Part shown: piece after piece, positions 36,448 through 46,800 of the stretch
Position numbering within the stretch: the first letter of the stretch is position 1
Layout of the letters: each line of letters opens with the position of its first letter
Source of the DNA: Sulfurimonadaceae bacterium
GTDB lineage: Bacteria > Campylobacterota > Campylobacteria > Campylobacterales > Sulfurimonadaceae
NCBI GenBank assembly: GCA_028683835.1
Contig: JAQUHB010000014.1
Coordinates: forward strand, 1 to 64,000
Reading direction: 5' to 3'
Length of the DNA stretch: 64,000 nucleotides
Notes under the pieces: generated by a model
Seen by the model: the letters and a program-made list of their open reading frames with translations, nothing else
Told to the model about the DNA's origin: nothing
Databases searched by the model: none
Translations under genes and position numbers: made by a program

Positions 36448-37236
36448 TTACTCAGCAGTAACTGTAGCATACATACCTGGATATACTACTTGATGGTTAG
36501 GGCTAAAAGAGATCTTCACTCTAAATGAGTGGGTCATCGGATTTGAATTTGGTATGATCGCTGTTACTTTGCCAATAGCAGTAATATTTGCAGATGGGAT
36601 TTCTATTTTTACTTTTTTCCCATACGCAAATTTTTGAAGATCATTTTCTGCCACATCTACAGAGATTTTTAAATCTACTAAATCAGAAAGTACGATTGCA
36701 GGCATCCCTGGCATCGCCATCTCTCCAACTTTGATGTTTTTAGAGATAACAACACCACTATTTGGAGCTTTGATATTAAGGTAGTTATACTGATTTTTCA
36801 CTTCACTAAGACGCGACTCGGCTTGATTTACCTGTTGTTTTGCTATTGAGATCATATCTTCAAGATTTTTTGCCGCAAGCTGAAGATTTTCCACGTCATA
36901 TTTTGAGACCATATCTTTAGCTAAAAGACGTTTATTACGCTCAAGGTTGAGTTTGACATTTGAGTATTGGTTTTGATACATTTGAAGTGAAAGTTGTGCT
37001 TGTGAGATTCCAAGCTGTACTTGACTCATAGAAGAATCAACCTCTTTTGAATCGATACTGTAAAGCAGTTGCCCCTTTTTTACTCTATCACCTTCTGATA
37101 CATTAACCTGCGTTACAAAGCCCATAAAACGACTTGTAATCATCTTTTGGTTGTCTGAAATAACGCTTCCAGAAACAGTTACAGCTCCAGCAAAAAGTGC
37201 TGAACTGCATAATAAAATTCCTAGTATTTTTTTCAT
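36448..37236 (-). CDS. Periplasmic adaptor (membrane fusion) protein of RND pump
   Basis: A 262-aa HlyD/AcrA-family protein with a signal peptide (about 1-17, MKKILGILLCSSALFAGA). A lipoyl half-motif (VSEGDRVKKGQLLYSID) comes first, then an alpha-hairpin coiled coil (about 70-145, rich in Gln, Leu, Asn), the second lipoyl half (IKAPNSGVVISKNIKVGE) and a beta-barrel. It is shorter than AcrA (about 380 aa) and lacks most of the membrane-proximal domain. The 4-bp overlap with the outer-membrane factor gene indicates coupled translation. Confidence 0.9.
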   Translation of the reverse strand: MKKILGILLCSSALFAGAVTVSGSVISDNQKMITSRFMGFVTQVNVSEGDRVKKGQLLYSIDSKEVDSSMSQVQLGISQAQLSLQMYQNQYSNVKLNLERNKRLLAKDMVSKYDVENLQLAAKNLEDMISIAKQQVNQAESRLSEVKNQYNYLNIKAPNSGVVISKNIKVGEMAMPGMPAIVLSDLVDLKISVDVAENDLQKFAYGKKVKIEIPSANITAIGKVTAIIPNSNPMTHSFRVKISFSPNHQVVYPGMYATVTAE

Positions 37237-38612
37237 TCTTTATCTCCATTTGATAGTTTTTCTAAAGCGAAAATACGCTCATTTCTTTTGTTTCTTACCT
37301 CTTCAAGTTTTACGATCTTCTCGATCTGCTCAGATTGTTTGATGATAACCGTACTCATAGAAGCAAGTTGTTCTTTGTATCTTCCTTCGTAGTTTTTATA
37401 GATTTCGTCTGCAAGTGCTAACTCTTTTTTTAATGAAACAATATCATCATCATAAGAGGAGATCTCTGTTTTAATTTTATCTGCTTGAAGGATGATCCCT
37501 TTTTTCGCGATTTCAACTTGAGTTTTTGTTTTCATCTGCTCAATTTTGGCTTTTTGAATTGATGAAGCATCGATGCCACCGTTAAAAAGATTCCATGTAA
37601 GCCTTGCTCCAACTGTATAAGCTTTATGATCATCAGCACTGCCTAAAAAATTACTGGTATCTGCAGTTGAAATTTCACCAAAAGCACCGACCGTCGGATA
37701 GTAAGCTGCATTTTGAGCACGAACCATATTGTCTCTTACTTCAAGACCGGTAGATGCTTTTTTGATATCTATGTTATTTGCTAAAATAGTCTCATCGCTG
37801 AGCTGTGGCATGGTTGCATCTTCATTCGGTGTCTGGATTGCTGTGACATTTTGATTGAGTAAAAAGCTGAGATATTGGTATAAAAGTTTTTCGTTTGATC
37901 TCATTTGGTTTAAGAGACGTTCAACATTGCCTTTTTTTGCCTGTACTTCCAGAAGATCGACATTTTTTGCGTATCCCTCTTCAATCATGCTTTGTGTTGT
38001 ATTTTCTAAAATATTGATGTTCTTTTCAATGACACTAAGATTTTTGATTGCATCTTCAAGTAAAGCCATATCGTAGTAGCTTTTTTTTACCTCATAGACT
38101 TTTTCATGAATAAGTGCGTCTTTATCAAGTGTTTTCATCTTTTTCATAGCTTTTGCCATGTTTTCATAACTTGAGATTTTAAAGCCTGTAAAAAGTGCTA
38201 ATTCATATTTGAGTTTTGTTTGGAAGAAGTTTGTATCTGCCGGATAGTTTAAGTTTTTTGATGGGGTTGTATATGCAGTCTCTGGATGGCTTCCATTAAT
38301 AGCTGTCATAAATTCTTGAGCACCAAAATCTCCAAAAGTAGCTTCACGAGACGAGAGTTTAAATCCAAACACATTTCCCGCATCATTACTTCTTGCAATA
38401 TCTTGTGTGAGAGTCAGGCTTCCAAAGTTAGATCCTTTTGCCATATCTATATCTTCGCTCGCTATTTGCTCATCGAATTTAGCCGTTTTTAGTTCCAAGT
38501 TATCTGATTTTACTATTTCTATTGCTTGTTGCATTGATAGGGAACCTGAAGTGTTGATATCATTTGCATAGAGCGCGATTGAGACACATATAAAGCCTAC
38601 AATTTTGTTCAT
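37233..38612 (-). CDS. TolC-family outer membrane efflux protein
   Basis: A 459-aa outer-membrane factor with a signal peptide ending near residue 17 (ALYA). Two OEP repeats with long coiled-coil helices follow (about 25-230 and 240-450; for example MSMQQAIEIVKSDNLEL at the start and an Arg/Glu/Leu-rich C-terminal helix). It forms the exit duct of the tripartite pump. A TTG lies one codon upstream, but the ATG at 38612 is well spaced from the AAAGGAG element and is preferred. It is the first gene of the operon. Confidence 0.92.
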   Translation of the reverse strand: MNKIVGFICVSIALYANDINTSGSLSMQQAIEIVKSDNLELKTAKFDEQIASEDIDMAKGSNFGSLTLTQDIARSNDAGNVFGFKLSSREATFGDFGAQEFMTAINGSHPETAYTTPSKNLNYPADTNFFQTKLKYELALFTGFKISSYENMAKAMKKMKTLDKDALIHEKVYEVKKSYYDMALLEDAIKNLSVIEKNINILENTTQSMIEEGYAKNVDLLEVQAKKGNVERLLNQMRSNEKLLYQYLSFLLNQNVTAIQTPNEDATMPQLSDETILANNIDIKKASTGLEVRDNMVRAQNAAYYPTVGAFGEISTADTSNFLGSADDHKAYTVGARLTWNLFNGGIDASSIQKAKIEQMKTKTQVEIAKKGIILQADKIKTEISSYDDDIVSLKKELALADEIYKNYEGRYKEQLASMSTVIIKQSEQIEKIVKLEEVRNKRNERIFALEKLSNGDKE

Positions 38613-39062
38613 CAAATCTCCTTTTGAAAAATAGTTATAATTTTAACATATAATACTTATAATGGGATAAGATAATAATCTTAGTCAGGTTATAAAAAAT
38701 ATGTATAGTGCCCTCTATAGTAAAGATTAGAATGCAAAGCATTATATTATTATTTTTAATCATTTCATCGCTTTTAGCAAAGCAATATATAAATGAACTG
38801 ATTTGTGAGCATTCTGCATACTTATTGCGATAGTTCAAAAAAATAGAGGTGGTTTAAGTTTTAGAAGGTAACTTTTTGATATTTAACTTTAAATGATACT
38901 GTTTTGTTTACACGTAAGCCAAAAAAGTATATAACTATTATTTTAAAATCAGTTAAAAAGATGTAGAAAAATATTTTAATCCTTATTAAAACAGTCTGGA
39001 TACTTGCAATTAAAATAAAATAAGACTACTATTGCAACAGAAAATTACTAAAAGGATTTACA
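38613..39062. other. Intergenic region upstream of RND operon and DUF4395 gene
   Basis: About 450 AT-rich bases between divergent units. Next to the pump gene are several overlapping AT-rich repeats (for example AAGATAATAATCTT at 38669-38682) that could hold its promoter or an operator. A 33-codon frame at 38732-38833 (+) starts MQSIILLFLIISSLLAKQYI, like a signal peptide, but has no ribosome binding site and stops early; it may be the stub of a lost exported protein. A possible -10 TACTAT (39027-39032) and an AAAGGA ribosome binding site serve the DUF4395 gene. Confidence 0.4.
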
Positions 39063-39506
39063 ATGTCTCAAAGCTGTCCTCTAGCATTTAGACTTATCGA
39101 TGGTACCATAGCAAGAATAAGTGCCGTGTTTGTCTCTTTGTTTGTCATTTCGTTTTTATTCACAGCTCAAAAGTTGTTTTTATTTTTCATCTTGATTGAT
39201 TTTTTGATGCGTTTGTATGGACTCAAAAAATACAGCATTGTTTATAATCTTGCACTTATCATAAAAAAGATTTTTTCGTTTAAAACCGAGATGACCGATG
39301 CAGGGGCAAAAAGACTTGCGGCACATTTTGGAGTTGTTTTTGTCTTTTTATTGTTAAGTGAAAGCTTTTTAAACTTACAAGTAGCGTTATATGTGACTGC
39401 AGGTATTTTCTTGCTTTGTACTGGCTTAGAGATAGTTTTTTCATATTGTGTCGGTTGTAAAATCTATTTTATTATCAAAAAAATCTATCCAAGTTTTATG
39501 GAGTAA
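39063..39506 (+). CDS. DUF4395 family membrane protein
   Basis: A 147-aa protein with about four hydrophobic segments (near 18-34, 37-52, 85-103 and 105-124). It has the DUF4395 hallmarks: an early CPLAFRLIDGTIARI with a cysteine, and a late CVGCKIY. The family is uncharacterised. AAAGGA lies ahead of the ATG. An Rrf2 regulator gene starts 3 bp after the stop, so the two are co-transcribed, and the regulator may control this gene. Confidence 0.85.
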   Translation: MSQSCPLAFRLIDGTIARISAVFVSLFVISFLFTAQKLFLFFILIDFLMRLYGLKKYSIVYNLALIIKKIFSFKTEMTDAGAKRLAAHFGVVFVFLLLSESFLNLQVALYVTAGIFLLCTGLEIVFSYCVGCKIYFIIKKIYPSFME

Positions 39507-39509
39507 CTC

Positions 39510-39914
39510 ATGGTTGGTGTCAGTTCAAAAGGGATATATGGCTTAGCTGCTATGCATGTGCTTTCTCATGCACCAAACGGCAGAACGATGCAGGTAAAAG
39601 AGATTGCCGCGATGACATCCCTTTCTCACAGTTATTTAGAGCAACTTCTTTCGCAGCTTAGGAAAGCAGGACTGATTGGCAGTGTTAGAGGTGCTAGCGG
39701 CGGTTATAAACTCTCCCGTCTGTCGCATGAAATAACAGTTTTAGAGATTATAGAATCGCTTGAGGGTACGCTCTTTGAAGTGGATGGAAATGTAGGATCA
39801 AGTATAATACTAGAATCTTTTTGGTTAGATATGCAAAAAAAAGTTCAAGAACTTTTTTCACTCAAACTCTCGGAAATAGATCAGTCATATCAGCCATTTT
39901 CCTACTCTATTTAG
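39510..39914 (+). CDS. Rrf2 family transcriptional regulator
   Basis: A 134-aa winged-helix regulator. The N-terminal part VSSKGIYGLAAMHVLS, SHSYLEQLLSQLRKAGL and VRGASGGYKLSR are the family's recognition helix and wing. It contains no cysteine, so it cannot bind an Fe-S cluster like IscR or NsrR; it looks closer to the CymR type, which works through protein partners. It is coupled to the DUF4395 gene (3 bp). Its target is unknown. Confidence 0.9.
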   Translation: MVGVSSKGIYGLAAMHVLSHAPNGRTMQVKEIAAMTSLSHSYLEQLLSQLRKAGLIGSVRGASGGYKLSRLSHEITVLEIIESLEGTLFEVDGNVGSSIILESFWLDMQKKVQELFSLKLSEIDQSYQPFSYSI

Positions 39915-39937
39915 AGGTTGTATTAAACAATTTTGTG

Positions 39938-39943
39938 TATAAT
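39938..39943 (+). promoter_or_regulatory. Predicted -10 box for the HDOD gene
   Basis: TATAAT inside TTGTGTATAATCA (39933-39945), 35 bases before the HDOD ATG. The 13-mer is identical to the one ahead of the GT35 gene (8045-8057). Confidence 0.6.
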
Positions 39944-39977
39944 CATTCAAAAACTTAAGTCTATGTAAGGCAATTTT

Positions 39978-40787
39978 ATGAATCATGCAATATTAGAGAG
40001 TATAAAGTCACTTCCACCTTTGTCAAAAACTATTACAGAGACTCAGAAGATTTATGCAAATCCTGAGAGTTCCATAGCGGACTTGGTAAAAGTTATAGAA
40101 GAAGATCCGATGATCATCGCCAATCTTTTAAAAGCCGCAAACTCTCCTTTGTACAGTTTTCAAGCAGAAATAAATAACGTTGCTCAGGCTGTTACACTTT
40201 TTGGTATGAGTATGACCCGCTCTATCGTTCTTGGTAATTCTGTGAGAAAACTTTTAAATGTTGATATGGAGCCTTATGCTACTTCATCTGAAAAATTTGC
40301 AGAGATAGCATCAAAACAGGCGACATTGATTCATAGTTGGTACAAAAAGATAGACAAACAAAAAGCCGATAAACTCTTTTTGGCGGCATTACTTCAAGAA
40401 ACTGGAAAGATTTTGATTGCGAGTCATATTATTCAAAAAGATGAGATGATAACTTTTTGCTCTGAGATAGAGATGACTCATAACATTCCAATGGTTGAAA
40501 AAAGTTACGTTGGTGAGACAACAGCAGCTGTAACAGCAGCTATTTTTGAACATTGGGGATTTGATGAAGATTTTGTCGATATGATCCGTTATTCGGATGA
40601 TCCTTTGAATGCACCTGATGATATTAAAGAATATGCTATGGCATTACACATTGTAAAAACAATTATTCCAATCAATGATCCTTTAGGTGATATCGCTATC
40701 AATATAGGACTTAAAACTGCAAGCGATGCAGGATACAATCATGAGATACTCGAAGATTGTATTGATGATATGCTCGATAATCTTTAG
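39978..40787 (+). CDS. HDOD domain protein
   Basis: A 269-aa protein consisting almost wholly of an HDOD domain (about 10-205): SLPPLSKTITETQKIYANPE, IVEDDP-like VIEEDPMIIANLLKAANSPLYSF, and QAVTLFGMSMTRSIV. HDOD domains resemble HD phosphohydrolases without the metal ligands and occur in signalling proteins of chemotaxis and second-messenger pathways. No output domain is attached. It has its own promoter and terminator, so it is monocistronic. Confidence 0.88.
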   Translation: MNHAILESIKSLPPLSKTITETQKIYANPESSIADLVKVIEEDPMIIANLLKAANSPLYSFQAEINNVAQAVTLFGMSMTRSIVLGNSVRKLLNVDMEPYATSSEKFAEIASKQATLIHSWYKKIDKQKADKLFLAALLQETGKILIASHIIQKDEMITFCSEIEMTHNIPMVEKSYVGETTAAVTAAIFEHWGFDEDFVDMIRYSDDPLNAPDDIKEYAMALHIVKTIIPINDPLGDIAINIGLKTASDAGYNHEILEDCIDDMLDNL

Positions 40788-40796
40788 TATTTTTGC

Positions 40797-40830
40797 AAAA
40801 GATGGAACTAGAACTGTAGTTCCATCTTTT
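40797..40830 (+). terminator. Intrinsic terminator after the HDOD gene
   Basis: Perfect 14-bp arms (40797-40810 and 40817-40830) with a 6-base loop. The right arm ends in TTTT and a run of seven T follows at about 40838. It is 9 bp after the HDOD stop. The left arm begins with AAAA, so it could act on both strands. Confidence 0.85.
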
Positions 40831-41003
40831 CTAGCTCTTTTTTTCAAATAAAATCCCTTTCTTTTTAATTCTCATAACAGATTTTCTACAAAAAAACTTA
40901 TCGATTTTACTTCTTTATTATGTACATACTCGAGAGATCTTTAAGAGGAATACCCTGTAGACGTTGTTGTTACATTGTTAAATATAGATAAACCTTCATT
41001 GGA

Positions 41004-41009
41004 TATACT
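41004..41009 (+). promoter_or_regulatory. Possible -10 box for polA
   Basis: TATACT 28 bases before the preferred polA ATG. It supports the start at 41038 over the longer open frame that begins at 40975. Confidence 0.4.
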
Positions 41010-41037
41010 TACACAAAAACTATATAAAGAGATTTTA

Positions 41038-43755
41038 ATGGCAAAAACTGTAACAATTATTGATACTTTCGGATTCTTTTTTAGGAGTTTTTACGCGCTT
41101 CCACAGCATCTGAGCAACAAAGATGGTTTTCCCACAGGACTTTTAACAGGTTTTACAAATTTTATCTCTTCGCTTCAAAAAGAGCATAGTTGTGATTATC
41201 TTGTTTTTGCCATAGATTCTAAAGGCAATACTTTTCGTAATGAGATAGATCCAAATTACAAAGCAAACCGAAGTGCGCCTCCTCATGAGCTCACTCTCCA
41301 ACTTCCAATCGCTATAGAATGGATAGAGAAGATGGGATTTAAAACTCTTGGAATGGTAGGTTACGAAGCTGATGATATGATAGCAACGGTTACAAAACTC
41401 TCGTTAGAGAAGGGATATAACGTCAGAATAGTTTCTCACGATAAAGATCTTTATCAGCTTATAGATGATGATAGAGTTGTGCTAGTTGACGCCATTAAAA
41501 GAAAAACGATCAACGAAGATGAGTGTATGTTAAAGTATGGCGTCACACCTAAAGAGTTTATAGATTTTCAGTCTCTTTTAGGTGACAGCGCCGACAATGT
41601 TCCCGGAGTAAGAGGGATAGGAAAAGTCACAGCGCAAAAGCTCATTGAGTCTTACGGAAGTCTGGATGGAATCTATGAGAATATAGAGAGTGTGACACCT
41701 ACTGGAGTACAGAAAAAGCTAGTAGAAAACAAGGCAAATGCTTTTATGTCCAAAGAGTTGGTTACACTCAAAAATGATGTATTTGACGATTTGAATTTCC
41801 AAGAGTATGTGATGCATTTTGAGAACCCTTTTGTATTGATCTATGATGAACTTGTACACTATGAGATGAATGCTATCCTTCGAACACTGCACGCAAAAGG
41901 GATAGTCCAAGAAAACAAAACTCCATTGCAAGGTGTTGAAGTGGTTTTTGAAACTCTCAAAGAGCCAAAACTTGAAGATTTTAAAACAACGCTTTTGACA
42001 GATAAAAATAAACTAGAAAAGGTTTTATCGAGTCTTACATGTGAGGATATAATAGCCTTTGATACAGAGACTACCGGACTTGATTATTATAATGACACGC
42101 TTGTTGGCTTTAGTTTTTGTGTCAATGAAAATGAAGCTTATTATGTGCCCTTGGCACATAACTATCTTGGTGTACCTGAGCAAATAGATCAGATGAGCGC
42201 CAAAGTTGCGATGAAAAAAATCTTTTCATGTAGGGTTGTCGGGCACAATTTAAAGTTTGATCTTCATTTTGTAACGAAGTTTTTAGATCAAGATTTAGAA
42301 ATTTTTGCAGATTCGATGATCCTCGTTTGGCTTTTAAATCCTGAAGGCAAACTCTCTCTTGACTATCTCGCTTCAAATATGTTAAACCACACGATGATAT
42401 CTTTCAAAGATACTGTCAAAAAGGGCGAAACTTTCGCCTCAGTTGAGATAGAAGATGCGTGTAAATATGCTGCTGAAGATGCACTTATAACGCTGAGACT
42501 TTATAATCTTTTAGTTCAAAAATTTGAGCTCAATTCTACACAATATCTTTTAGAAGAAGCCTTACAAGTAGAATTTCCTTTTGTCACAACACTGCTTAGA
42601 ATGGAGCAAAAAGGGATAAAAGTGGAGGGCGCGTTTTTAGAAACGTTTTTAGATGAGGTGAAAATACGACTCGCTGAACTCACACATGAAGTCTATACGC
42701 TCAGTGGATGCGAGTTTAATCTCAACTCTCCCGCACAGCTTGGAACTGTTTTGTTTGAGACGCTTGGATTGCCCGCAGGTAAAAAGACAAAAACGGGTTA
42801 TTCAACGGATGAGAATGTACTTAGTTCACTTATTGATGAGCATGCAGTGATCAAATATATCTTAGAATACCGCGAAGTGCATAAGCTCTATTCAACCTAT
42901 ATAGAACCACTTTTAAAACTTTCACGAGAGAGTGAAGACAGTCGTATTCATACCTCTTTTATCCATACTGGAACGGCAACTGGGCGCTTAAGTTCAAAAA
43001 ATCCAAACTTGCAAAATATACCTGCAAGAAGCGATCTTGGTGTCAAAATTCGTCGGGCTTTTGTCGCACCAAAGGGAAAAAAACTTATCGGTATCGATTA
43101 CTCACAAATAGAGCTTCGACTTCTTGCACACTTTAGCGAAGATCCAGTTTTAGTAAAAGCATTTGCTGAGGATCAAGATATCCACCTTGCTACGGCAAAA
43201 GTGCTTTTTGGCGAGGAAGCTGCGGCAAAAAGAAATATTGCAAAAACTGTTAACTTCGGACTTTTATATGGAATGGGACAGAAAAAACTCTCTGATACTC
43301 TTAATATTAGTGGTAAAGAAGCAAAAGAGATCATTACGACTTATTTTGATAACTTCTCGAGTGTCAGAAACTATTTTTCTAGCATTGTTGAAGACTCAAA
43401 GGAGAAGGGATATGTAGAAACTTTGCTTCGTAGAAGACGCTATTTTGACTACGTAAAAGCGACACCGATGCTAAAAGCGGCATATGAGAGAGAAAGTGTC
43501 AATACGAAATTTCAAGGAAGTGCGGCGGATCTCATCAAACTCTCTATGAATAAGATAGATAAGATCATAAGAGAGGAAAATTTAAGAGCAAAAATGCTAC
43601 TTCAGATTCATGATGAATTGATTTTTGAAGTAGATGAAGAGGTAGCAGAAGCACTTGGTAAGAGATTTCAAGAGATTATGGAAACTATCTATGAACTGAA
43701 AGTTCCTCTACGTGCATCTCTAAATATTGGAGATAACTGGGGTGAGCTTAAGTAA
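41038..43755 (+). CDS. polA: DNA polymerase I
   Basis: Fills gaps and removes RNA primers. The 905-aa product has all three domains. The 5' nuclease (1-290) shows YKANRSAPP, GYEADDMIATV and GDSADNVPGVRGIG. The 3'-5' exonuclease (about 320-500) has intact metal ligands in FDTETTGLDYY, HNLKFDLHF and YAAEDALITL, so proofreading is expected. The polymerase (about 510-905) has IGIDYSQIELRLLAHF, RNIAKTVNFGLLYGMG and QIHDELIFEV. The frame stays open upstream to 40975, but the family N-terminus MAKTVTIIDTFGFFFR begins here with AAAGAGA before it. Confidence 0.96.
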   Translation: MAKTVTIIDTFGFFFRSFYALPQHLSNKDGFPTGLLTGFTNFISSLQKEHSCDYLVFAIDSKGNTFRNEIDPNYKANRSAPPHELTLQLPIAIEWIEKMGFKTLGMVGYEADDMIATVTKLSLEKGYNVRIVSHDKDLYQLIDDDRVVLVDAIKRKTINEDECMLKYGVTPKEFIDFQSLLGDSADNVPGVRGIGKVTAQKLIESYGSLDGIYENIESVTPTGVQKKLVENKANAFMSKELVTLKNDVFDDLNFQEYVMHFENPFVLIYDELVHYEMNAILRTLHAKGIVQENKTPLQGVEVVFETLKEPKLEDFKTTLLTDKNKLEKVLSSLTCEDIIAFDTETTGLDYYNDTLVGFSFCVNENEAYYVPLAHNYLGVPEQIDQMSAKVAMKKIFSCRVVGHNLKFDLHFVTKFLDQDLEIFADSMILVWLLNPEGKLSLDYLASNMLNHTMISFKDTVKKGETFASVEIEDACKYAAEDALITLRLYNLLVQKFELNSTQYLLEEALQVEFPFVTTLLRMEQKGIKVEGAFLETFLDEVKIRLAELTHEVYTLSGCEFNLNSPAQLGTVLFETLGLPAGKKTKTGYSTDENVLSSLIDEHAVIKYILEYREVHKLYSTYIEPLLKLSRESEDSRIHTSFIHTGTATGRLSSKNPNLQNIPARSDLGVKIRRAFVAPKGKKLIGIDYSQIELRLLAHFSEDPVLVKAFAEDQDIHLATAKVLFGEEAAAKRNIAKTVNFGLLYGMGQKKLSDTLNISGKEAKEIITTYFDNFSSVRNYFSSIVEDSKEKGYVETLLRRRRYFDYVKATPMLKAAYERESVNTKFQGSAADLIKLSMNKIDKIIREENLRAKMLLQIHDELIFEVDEEVAEALGKRFQEIMETIYELKVPLRASLNIGDNWGELK

Positions 43756-43843
43756 CTTTTTTTATGTAAGATTTTTAAATTTAGTGAAGCTTAATAAAAT
43801 CAAGGCTCATTCTCTTTTATATCTATATTTACCATAGTTTCAT

Positions 43844-43849
43844 TACAAT
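43844..43849 (+). promoter_or_regulatory. Possible -10 box for ccsBA
   Basis: TACAAT 28 bases before the ccsBA start, preceded by T-rich sequence. A purine-rich AAGAAAGG ribosome binding site follows. The gap after polA shows no clear terminator. Confidence 0.4.
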
Positions 43850-43876
43850 GCGAGGCTAAATAAGAAAGGTGTCATA

Positions 43877-46800
43877 ATGAAAAAAATATTATCATTTATG
43901 AGTTCTATGAAAACGATGGCCGTTTTAATGCTCATTTTTGCGTTTTCTATAGGGTATGCAACTATTATAGAAAATGATTTCGGTACGATGACGGCAAAAG
44001 CCGATATCTATAACACTCGATGGTTTGAAGTGCTTTTAGGACTTTTGGCTATTAATCTTTTCTTAAACATCATCAATTTTAAGATGTATAGAAAAGAGAA
44101 AGCACTTGTGCTTACATTTCATATCTCATTTTTTGTAATTTTAATCGGTGCGGCTATAACACGTTACAGCGGATTTGAAGGTATGATGCATATTCGTGAA
44201 GGTCAAACATCTTCTATGATGCAAAGTGCCGAGCCTTATGTCAACATAAAAGCAGGAAATGAAGAAGATTCTACGATGCTGTATCTTTCGAAAAGAACAC
44301 ACAATACTTTTGACAAAGAGATCAAAGTTGATGGAAAAACCTTACACATAAAGCTTGTCGAGTATATTCCTGATGCAGTAATTAAACTTGTTGAAGATAA
44401 AAATGGTACGCCAATAGCAAATATGATGGTGACATTAGATGGTCAAGGTCAAAGTGTTCAATTATCAAAAGGTGATTCCTTTGAAGCCGGTGATCTTGTA
44501 CTTGATTTTGGTTCAGGTAAGAAGTTTGACAAACCGGTCGTTGAGCTTTTTGTAGAAAATGGCAAGTTGATGATAAGTCATCCTATGGATTTAAAATACT
44601 TGAAGATGGATGACAAAAGCAGCGGGGTTTCACAAGCGAGTACAAAAGAAGAGTTTGCAATACGCACTCTCAATACATACAATGCAACAAATTTCGTTTT
44701 ACGCGAGTTTTATCCATTGGCAACTAAAGAGGTTGTGAGTGATCCAAATGTAAAAGGTAAAAAGAATGCCGGTAGAGATGCGCTTCGCTTTGAGATCAGT
44801 GATGCTAAAGAATCTAAAACAGTGCTTGTTTATGGTAAAAAGAATGAGTTTGGCGATGATGTAACTGCAATGGTTGATGGTGTGAACGTTTCTGTAAATT
44901 ATGGTCCAAAGATTCTTACGCTTCCTTTTGCTCTGAAATTAAATCATTTTGAACTTTCACGTTATCCAGGTTCTATGTCACCTTCTTCTTATGCGAGTGA
45001 GGTTACTTTGATAGATAAGGAACAAAATATAAATGAACCTTTCAAAATCTATATGAATCATATTTTAGATCATAGAGGATACAGATTTTTTCAATCTTCT
45101 TATGACCAAGATGAAAAGGGAACTGTGCTATCTGTTAACAATGATCCAGGAACAACAGTAACGTACATAGGTTATTTAATGCTTGCTATTGGACTTTTTG
45201 GCTCACTCTTGATGCCAAATGGTAGATTTGCAAAGCTCTCTAACAAAGCAAAAAAACTTGCATCAAGTAGAGCAGTTGCGGCATTGTTAGCGCTTGCTTT
45301 TGCATTTTCATATACTTCCTCTTATGCAGATGAAGTCAATCCTTTGATCAAAACTGTAAAATCTTTTGATAAAGCACATGCAGCTCTTTTTGGCGAACTT
45401 GTCGTTCAAGACAGTGATGGAAGGATGAAACCTCTCGACACACTTTCAACTGAAATTGTCAATAAAATCAGTAGAAGTAATTCGATTTTAGGTCTTGATG
45501 CAAACCAAATTGTTCTTGGGATGATGATACGCCCTGATGCATGGCGCGAGATCAAAATGATCCGTACTTCAAATAAAGAGATCAATAAGTTTATTGGTAT
45601 TGGTGAGAATGAAAAATATGCATCATTTTCAGAGTTTTTCCAGTCTCCGGCGAATATGCAAGGTTATAAATTAGCACAGTATGCAGAAGAGGCATCACGT
45701 AAAGCACCAAAAGACAGGAATCAGTTTGATAAAACAGTTTTGTCTGTAGATGAGCGTGTCAATGTTGCTTTCATGGTTTATACTGGCTCGATTATTAAAA
45801 TCTGGCCAAAACCAAATGATGTCAACCAAAAATGGGTGGATACGATAGAAGCGCTTCAAACTTTTGATCAAGAGTCTGCAGGCAAAGTAAAAGACGCTGC
45901 AGTTATCTACTTTTCAAGTATTGATGATGCTATAAAAACTGGAAACTGGGCAAAAGCGAATGCAGCACTTGATGGAGTTAAAAGCTTTCAAAAATTTTAT
46001 GGTGCGGCTGTCTATCCAGATAAAAATAAAATCCGTTTAGAAATCCTTTATAATCATTCAAATATTTTTGAGCTGTTGTGGCCACTTTATTTCTTGATTG
46101 GTTTTGTACTTTTGAGTTTTTCTTTTGTAAAAATACTCAAACCATCATTTAACCTTAAGATCCTGAGTAAATCAGCGATGTCTTTATTGATAGTATTTTT
46201 CATCGCGCACACTTTAGGTCTTGCAGTAAGATGGTATATCTCAGGACACGCACCATGGTCAAATGGTTTTGAATCTATGGTTTATATCGCTTGGGCGACG
46301 GTTTTAGCAGGCTTTATCTTTTCAAGACATTCACCAATCACTTTGGCTTCGACATCTATCTTGGCTGGCTTGATCCTTTTTGTCGCGCATTTGAGCTGGA
46401 TGGATCCTAAAGTCACAAATCTCGTGCCTGTTTTACAGTCATACTGGCTTGATATCCACGTTTCAATGATTACGGCGAGCTATGGTTTCCTTGGTCTTGG
46501 TGCCTTGCTTGGATTTATCACTGTGCTTCTTTTTGCGCTTAGAAACTCTAAAAATGAAGAGCGTATCAACAGCTCAATTTTAGAACTCAATGCTATCAAT
46601 GAGATGAGTTTACTTATCGGTCTTGCTATGCTTACTGTCGGAAACTTCCTTGGCGGTGTCTGGGCAAATGAGAGTTGGGGACGTTACTGGGGTTGGGATC
46701 CAAAAGAGACTTGGGCACTTGTGACGATTTTAGTCTATGCGGTTGTTGTGCACATTAGATTTATTAAAGCGTTATATACACCATTTAGTTATAGTGTTAT

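Noticed and set aside
40975-41037. Longer polA start
   Set aside because: The extra residues do not resemble the conserved polymerase I N-terminus, and the likely -10 box lies inside them.
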